In this document: piece by piece, positions 58,014 through 64,000 of the stretch | How the letters are laid out: each line of letters begins with the position of its first letter | Numbering within the stretch: the first letter of the stretch is position 1 | Assembly: GCF_033568475.1 (NCBI RefSeq) | Contig: NC_133123.1 | Coordinates: 138,276,062 to 138,340,061, forward strand | Origin: Henckelia pumila | Lineage: Eukaryota > Streptophyta > Magnoliopsida > Lamiales > Gesneriaceae | DNA length: 64,000 nt | Reading direction: 5' to 3' | The notes under the pieces: generated by a model | Databases searched by the model: none | Told to the model about the DNA's origin: nothing | The model's input: only the letters and a program-made list of their open reading frames with translations | Translations under genes and position numbers: made by a program

Positions 58014-61000
58014 TTAGAAAAAACTGTTTTGGTGTCTTGATCTGGATTTAGTTAATCCAAAAATACCCCTCCACTCACCCATGTTCTTTCTATTATTTTC
58101 AATTTATATTTTTTTTATTTTTCTTCCTTTTCAATTCACTTCTTTTTCTTCTCAATTATATGGACATGACTGCTCTCATACCTATATATACGTAAATAAT
58201 AATCATGCATTACATCGTACGCACATCGGGTGTGCCTCAATTGCTAGTATAATATATTTTTGAGATGCATATATTAATGCCACATGAGATCGATCGAGGC
58301 CAAGGGAAATGGATATTGGTTTGGCTTTAATTTATTTACTGTCGTAAGAAATTAAGTTACACGAGAGACCGAGAGATTAACGAATTCGGATGATCAATCA
58401 GTTCGAGTGAACATGTTACTCCAGAAAAACAGATATGCTTCTCCTGCGTCCATGTAAATGAATTTCGGAGTTGCTATAGTTGTTACCTAACTAGAGACGT
58501 AGGTGGCAATCCCAAAATTTATCGACATAGACACGGTAGGAGCACTTATTCTCCCAGAGAGCAATGTGTTCGCTTGGGAAGGGTCGATGCTACCCGGGTG
58601 GGGATTGGCAGCCCAGATCTCTTTGCAGATTAATTGATTTGATCTGCAAAAATGATTCGCACCATTGATCCTGGCTTCAGGACAGTATCCTGAAACCAAC
58701 ATCGATCGACCCCTCCGTTCACTTGATAAAATTCACTAATCTCGAGTAATGTAATATCTCACACCATCATTTTCCATTGGCTAAATATAGAAACTCAATA
58801 CTAGTTTTCCTAGGCTAACACTCTACGTACGTACGTATAGATAGCCTAGGAGGTTATATATAGATTTGTATAGTTACCAACTGAAAATATTAATGAGAAA
58901 ATTAAGAGCATGGATGTAACAATATTTGGAATCAGAACCCGACGTTTTTGTATCATCTTTGGGTCTGATTTGATCATTATATTTCACGATTAACTTATTT
59001 CTTTAACATTAATATATATTATAAGCTATATTATTTAAAAACCATTTAAGGATTTTTTTTATTGAAATAAAAAGTTCATAATGCAATCTCATCTTTTAAG
59101 ATAACATGATTATTGTTCCGAATTAATTAATGATCGATCCTATACAAAAATATAACCTTTTATTCCAAATTACATGCACTCTCTTCATGATTTTTCCCAC
59201 TCATTTATTGTTAATTAATTTTCCATCACAATCTATTTTTCGTTTTCTTTGGCCGATGACTTGATCATATATGATCAGCGTATCTGAACATCTTAAACAC
59301 TTAAATTCAAAGTGATCAAATACAAGAGTTAACAAGCTATTAAACTTTTTTTTTTTTTTGGTAAACAAATCCTTTTAGCATGCATGCATGTTAAGAATTA
59401 TTTAACCATTTAGGATTTTAGTTTAACTATAATAATTCTCAAAAGCAATTATTAATTTCTGTTCCGTATTTGTTATAAACACGCGCGCACATTTAAACCT
59501 TTGCCACAAAAAATTTCATCCTACCACATGAGTTTTACCACACGTGATAGGTGAAAGTACATGATTGATCAAATTATGCGGGCCCCACATGATTGATGTG
59601 GGGCCCCCATGATTTGGACCAATGATAGAGTTTCACCTATCCCATGGGGTAATGCCCATGGGGTAGGATCGAAGTATCCCTTTTGCCACCGTGTGTCGTA
59701 CAAAAGAGTTATATATACGTTTGTTTTTTGTACATGAATATATTGATTAATTAATTAATATAATGAAGCACATAAACTCTTAAGATGAGAGCGTTTCATG
59801 AGTCAAGTCCGTGAGAGATGAACTTTCAAGTCGAATTAACCCATAATTAAAATCGTATTTTTAATTACTAAAATCTTGATGTGAGATCATCTTACATATT
59901 AATTTTGTGAGACGAATATCTTATTCGATCCGACCTATAAAAATATTATTTTTTATTCCGAAATATTACTTTTTTATTATATATATGAATCGAATCGAAA
60001 CGTTTCACAGAAGACATACCCTTATTTTTACGTCAAAAATATTATTATTTTACTTTATGTATATGGATAAATTCGACCCGTTTCATGACATATAAATAAA
60101 TATCCGTCAGACATGTCATAAGAGACGCACCACCTTAAATAAGTATTGTATTAATCATGCATATTTAGTTTCACCATTAGACAATTTTAAAAAGTAAATC
60201 TGAGTGGGAGGAGAACATTTTTAACTTGATTAGGCAATGCCTATAATATAAAGACATGTCACCACACATTAATTAAGATTTTGACATTGATTTTGCAACC
60301 ACCATGTATGCACTGTTTTATGCTTGACAATTTGTGATGTTAATAGATAAACTACATCTTGTATTATATATATCAACAATATTTAAACCAAAATACGAGA
60401 GCTATATAGGCATGCAATCAATTTCGTGGTTTATGGAATAATCATTCAGTTAAGAAATCAATTTTTTAATTTGTTTTTCACTTAACATCTACATCGCCGA
60501 TTCTACACACGATAAACTACCGATTAAAATACTATCAATTTTAGTTTCCTTCTTATAAGAACACATTTTCAGTGAACTTGTTGTACAAAGTTTTTCTATT
60601 ACGATTTATTTGGTTAACGTGGTTTATAAGCTCTTGCGTCAGTTTGGGAGTTTACGCAGTGTGCGATGGATTCCGGTTGTGGGTTTTTGACAATTATTTG
60701 CGTTGTTCTTCAATTAAATTTGTCATTTGTTGATTTTATGAGCCACAAGATATGAGCTTTCTATCATTATAGTAAATGAAATAATTTTATTTTTTTTGGA
60801 AAATTACACTTTTTGAATCACTTGAACAATTTCACCAATACAAGAAGTTAAGATTACGGACTACTGTAAACTGTGTGTGTATTATGTAATAACTTATATC
60901 ATAATTAAACCACGTCCATACGATCTATTCGTCTGCTGATAATTATTTTTACAGTTCATAAATAATCTCAAGGTAAAGAAATCTTTACAACCACGAAAAG

Positions 61001-62302
61001 ATGTCAAACATGCTAAACTAATTACTTGCGAAATGTTAACTAATTGCATTATTAAATAATATTTAGTACTTGTTTCTCCTTTTATGAAAAAAATCAAATC
61101 CCCTATTAACTAAGGCTAATTGGTCTTTTGTAAGTAAAGAGACATGCATTCAATAATGTCATACTTTTCGTGCATATGTATATGTGTATATATAGAGAGA
61201 TCACCAATCTTAACAACGATTTTAAAATGATCACAATGTTTTTAATTAATTAATTTCTAATCGCTATCTTGATGTTGATTTCTTAAGCTTTAAAAGCCTT
61301 ACAAATATTACATATCAAGCAAATTGGCTTAATTATATATCCGTGAAGATATATTAAGCCTCTAATCTCCGTTTCGCTGCAATCCTAGTAGATCTGTAAT
61401 GTTCATGATATTCTTCTCATATCTTTTCCTTGCGATATTTTTTTCGAATTCGAGGTAATACTTATTTTTTCATTTGATTTTCTATTTTCTTCATATAATT
61501 CCTTCTTATGTAAATGGAATTCATACTGTTCCCTAAATCTTATTTTAATATCAATGATCAGCTATCGTTGCTGAACGATTTCTGCTCATGAGAAAAAATT
61601 TAATCAAATTGGATGGTTATATTTTTCAAGAAATGCCAATGATAACCTTGGTTCTTAAATTTCCAAAGGTTCATTTTTATTAAATATGTTAAATATCATT
61701 GTATTTATAAATTACAGTGAATATTATAAAGTTGGACATATATATAAGTTGGTCAGTTTTAGAGAAGTAAATTGGAATTTTTTTTCAAATATAAAAAAAA
61801 TGTTTCATTTCTCAGAATTTTTGAATTAAAAGCTATATATTTTTGAAAAACACAAATTTGAATAGGCAAATAATACCAAAATAATTACAATAAAAAAAAT
61901 CTTTCTAATTAATAATATTTCGGATAACATATATATAATACAAAGAAATGAATGATCTAGATTAATCTTTTAACTTCCATAAAAATTAAAGATGTTTATT
62001 TTAGCTCAAAAGTAACAATTTTTTAACCAATGACGTGACATCAAATAAAATAAATTAGCTAGAGTACTCTCTCATCAAGGAGAAAAGTCCATTTTGTGGT
62101 GCAAAAATAATTAAGCAAACAAGTTACTGTTCAAGTATATATCCACACCTCTCTAAAACTCAACCAATCCATTGTGTTTTCGTTACTGCTTACTTTTTCC
62201 TTCTAGTGATCTCTCAATCTATAATTTTTTTGATCATGTATTTTCAGTAAACCTTTGATAGAATTTCCTGAAATAGATTGGCATCTAAGGATAATTATAT
62301 AC
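58014..62302. other. Intergenic DNA upstream of the MYB gene, mostly featureless
   Basis: AT-rich without a supported gene. It holds a foldback MITE (59508-59682) and a dispersed-repeat-like block (59905-60070, TTTTGTGAGACGAATATC and following). A 71-codon minus-strand ORF at 58487-58702 is not recognisable. The last few hundred bases before 62303 should contain the MYB promoter and 5' UTR, but I cannot place a TATA box with confidence. Confidence 0.5.
59508..59682. mobile_element. Foldback MITE-like element
   Basis: The left arm ATCCTACCACATGAG...ATAGGTGAAA (59518-59555) is complementary to the right arm TTTCACCTAT...GTAGGAT (59631-59669) with few mismatches. The centre holds a perfect 11-bp stem, GGGCCCCACAT/ATGTGGGGCCC (59580-59606). 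The word TTGCCAC flanks it on both sides (59501-59507 and 59683-59689), a plausible 7-bp or longer target-site duplication of Mutator type. Confidence 0.65.
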
Positions 62303-63943
62303 ATGGATGAAACTTGTGGTGGTTCGAGCGATGATACAAGGAGTAGTACTTGTCCTCGGGGGCACTGGAGACCTGCAGAAGATGATAAACTCCGGCAACT
62401 TGTGCTTCAATACGGCCCCCAAAACTGGAATTCTATTGCTGAAAAGCTTCAAGGAAGATCAGGTATGGAGACAACAATTAAGGGCTCATTGTTGTTTAGG
62501 GTATAATCCCTTTTTTTAAGAGATCCTGTGTTAGGTCACAATTGAGCTGTTCTAGATTTTTTTAAAAAAAAACCATGATTAATTGTGACAGTAATTAATT
62601 TGAATTATAAATAAAAGGTGAAGAGTTGGGATTGTTAGCAAATATTCTTGTAGATATTCTCAATATTTGTATAAATTTTTCATTATCTTTTTACCTTGTA
62701 AATTACATTGTAAGTTAGAGAGTTATTTTGCGTATATCTTTACACCTTATTAGGATCACTTTTGTATTTATACTAATGTCGAGATCAATAAAATATTCAA
62801 GTTCCATAAATTCTATAGGGATTAGGGTAGCCGCTAGCTTTCGTCATGAGAAGTACTTTTGAAAGAGCTTGACAAGTATTTTATCTGCCCTTTGTTAGGA
62901 AAAGAAAGAATCTATGAAGAGATATTACGAGAGGCAACTCAACATCAAGAATTATTACATGACTAGATTGAGTTGATCACCTTATGTTTTATACATACCA
63001 GCTAGATATACATGCATGTATAATAATTTATTATAAGCCAGTTTGTAAATTATATATTATTTTCACGATCCGATTTTCTTAGCTAGTAATTAATTTTCAT
63101 GACCCCGAAAAATTTGTTATGTGTACGTACCAGTTCCTATATACATACACACAGAAGAAATTAAAGTACATGATGTATTTTATTATATAATATGTTAGTT
63201 TAAAGAATTGATGAGATTTAATCCATGCAGGGAAGAGTTGTAGATTAAGATGGTTTAATCAGCTGGATCCAAGAATAAACAGAAGGCCTTTTTCAGAAGA
63301 AGAAGAAGAAAGATTGCTAGCAGCTCACAGATTACATGGCAATAAATGGGCATTTATATCCAGGCTTTTCCCAGGTAGAACTGATAATGCAGTGAAGAAT
63401 CATTGGCATGTGATCATGGCTAGAAAGCAAAGAGAAAATTCCAGATTTTTTAACAAGAAAAACAGGTTTCAAGATATTAACCCTCCAACAAATTACACCA
63501 AACCCTCCTCTAATTATCCAAAGAATCAAGGAATATTCCAAGAGGGTTCTGGCAAGAGAATCAGCTTCGAGAATGGCGGAATTTCCCAACTACACGGCCG
63601 ATCTTCCTCCACTAGTACTTTACCTTTTTTGTGGCCTATTGATTATAAATTATCTCCTTATTATAACTCTCTTGGTTCATTGGCAAGAAAAGGCCAATTA
63701 TTTAGTTCTACATCAAATAGTTCAAATCATGAGAACAATTTCGCGATATTTGGTGCATGTGGGGATTTAGCAGCATTTGATGCCTTTAACAACAATAGGG
63801 CTCTCTCACATACAGGAGAAGATTCAGGTCATCTCCATAAAATGAGATCCAACATGAAGCATCAGATCGAGGAGATATCGGTCGAAAACAAGAAAGTTCC
63901 CTTCATAGATTTTCTTGGTGTGGGAGCATCTCTTCTTGACTAG
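62303..63943 (+). CDS. R2R3-MYB transcription factor, subgroup 21 (MYB105/MYB117, LOF1-like)
   Basis: Two exons, 62303-62462 and 63231-63943, are joined across a 768-bp intron (donor AG/GTATGG, acceptor TGCAG/GG) and give 290 residues. R2 covers about residues 18-68 ([30 protein letters not shown], then [15 protein letters not shown]) with Trp spacing intact. R3 ([46 protein letters not shown]) has Phe at the first Trp position, as is usual. The intron lies at the conserved GRSG/K site of R2; no second intron is seen. The C-terminal [12 protein letters not shown] is typical of the MYB105/117 branch. The start at 62303 is chosen over an in-frame ATG at 62255 because the family has a short N-terminus before RGHW. 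Relatives are nuclear regulators of boundary and lateral organ formation; the role here is inferred by homology. Confidence 0.93.
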
Positions 63944-64000
63944 CATGCAAAACATTAAAAAGCTTCTTTCCTTCAAGTTAAACATATATACAGCATTATA

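Noticed and set aside
58487..58702. 71-codon minus-strand ORF
   Set aside because: No recognisable motif, no promoter or splice context; too short to support as a gene.
61141..61250. AT-rich stretch considered for a promoter or SINE
   Set aside because: TATATAGAGAG-like words are common in this DNA; no A/B box or transcript evidence can be seen.

Overview
This is nuclear DNA of a flowering plant, almost certainly a eudicot. It is AT-rich and intron-bearing, and it is dominated by plant transposable elements: Ty1/copia, Ty3/gypsy chromovirus, CACTA (En/Spm) and a Cassandra TRIM. Host genes are few: an R2R3-MYB gene at the right edge, a broken SEUSS-family gene and a pectin methylesterase inhibitor-like reading frame. 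The element style recalls Lamiales, but that is an impression and not shown by the sequence.

Layout. 1-8037: a young Ty1/copia element whose first LTR is cut by the window edge; the shared 218 bp of its LTRs look identical. Its polyprotein frame is open apart from one stop codon, and its 5' leader holds a striking array of about 16 consecutive short hairpins (340-712). 8038-15814: old LTR fragments, a 74-bp-period inverted-repeat array, and the 3' end of a decayed CACTA element (11093-14058) between two 316-bp direct repeats. 15815-33118: remains of a SEUSS-like gene. An exon at 17965-18038 and the last exon at 32334-33118 are separated by a 14.3-kb intron. That intron contains a solo LTR (18751-32241, TSD ATTAC), which holds a chromovirus (19526-29963, TSD ATGTA), whose integrase is split by a Cassandra TRIM with 5S rRNA-like LTRs (22768-23595, TSD AACTG). 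33243-33680: a PMEI-like ORF on the minus strand.

36393-58008: a Sirevirus-like copia element (TSD GAGCC) with an extra env-position ORF. A large CACTA transposon (37713-49495, TSD TGA) sits inside its gag gene. The CACTA carries, on the minus strand, a TNP2-type transposase gene and a second gene ending in a ULP1-like cysteine protease domain. A short dyad motif, GGTGTTGCCAACACC followed by ACAACACC, recurs through the LTRs, coding and non-coding parts of the copia host element.

58009-63943: gene-poor DNA with a foldback MITE, then a two-exon R2R3-MYB gene of subgroup 21 (MYB105/MYB117, LOF1-like), the only clearly intact host gene.

The order of insertion can be read from the nesting. All insertion boundaries were located by eye from TG...CA ends, primer-binding sites, polypurine tracts and target-site duplications. 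Percent identities are rough, and no database search was possible.
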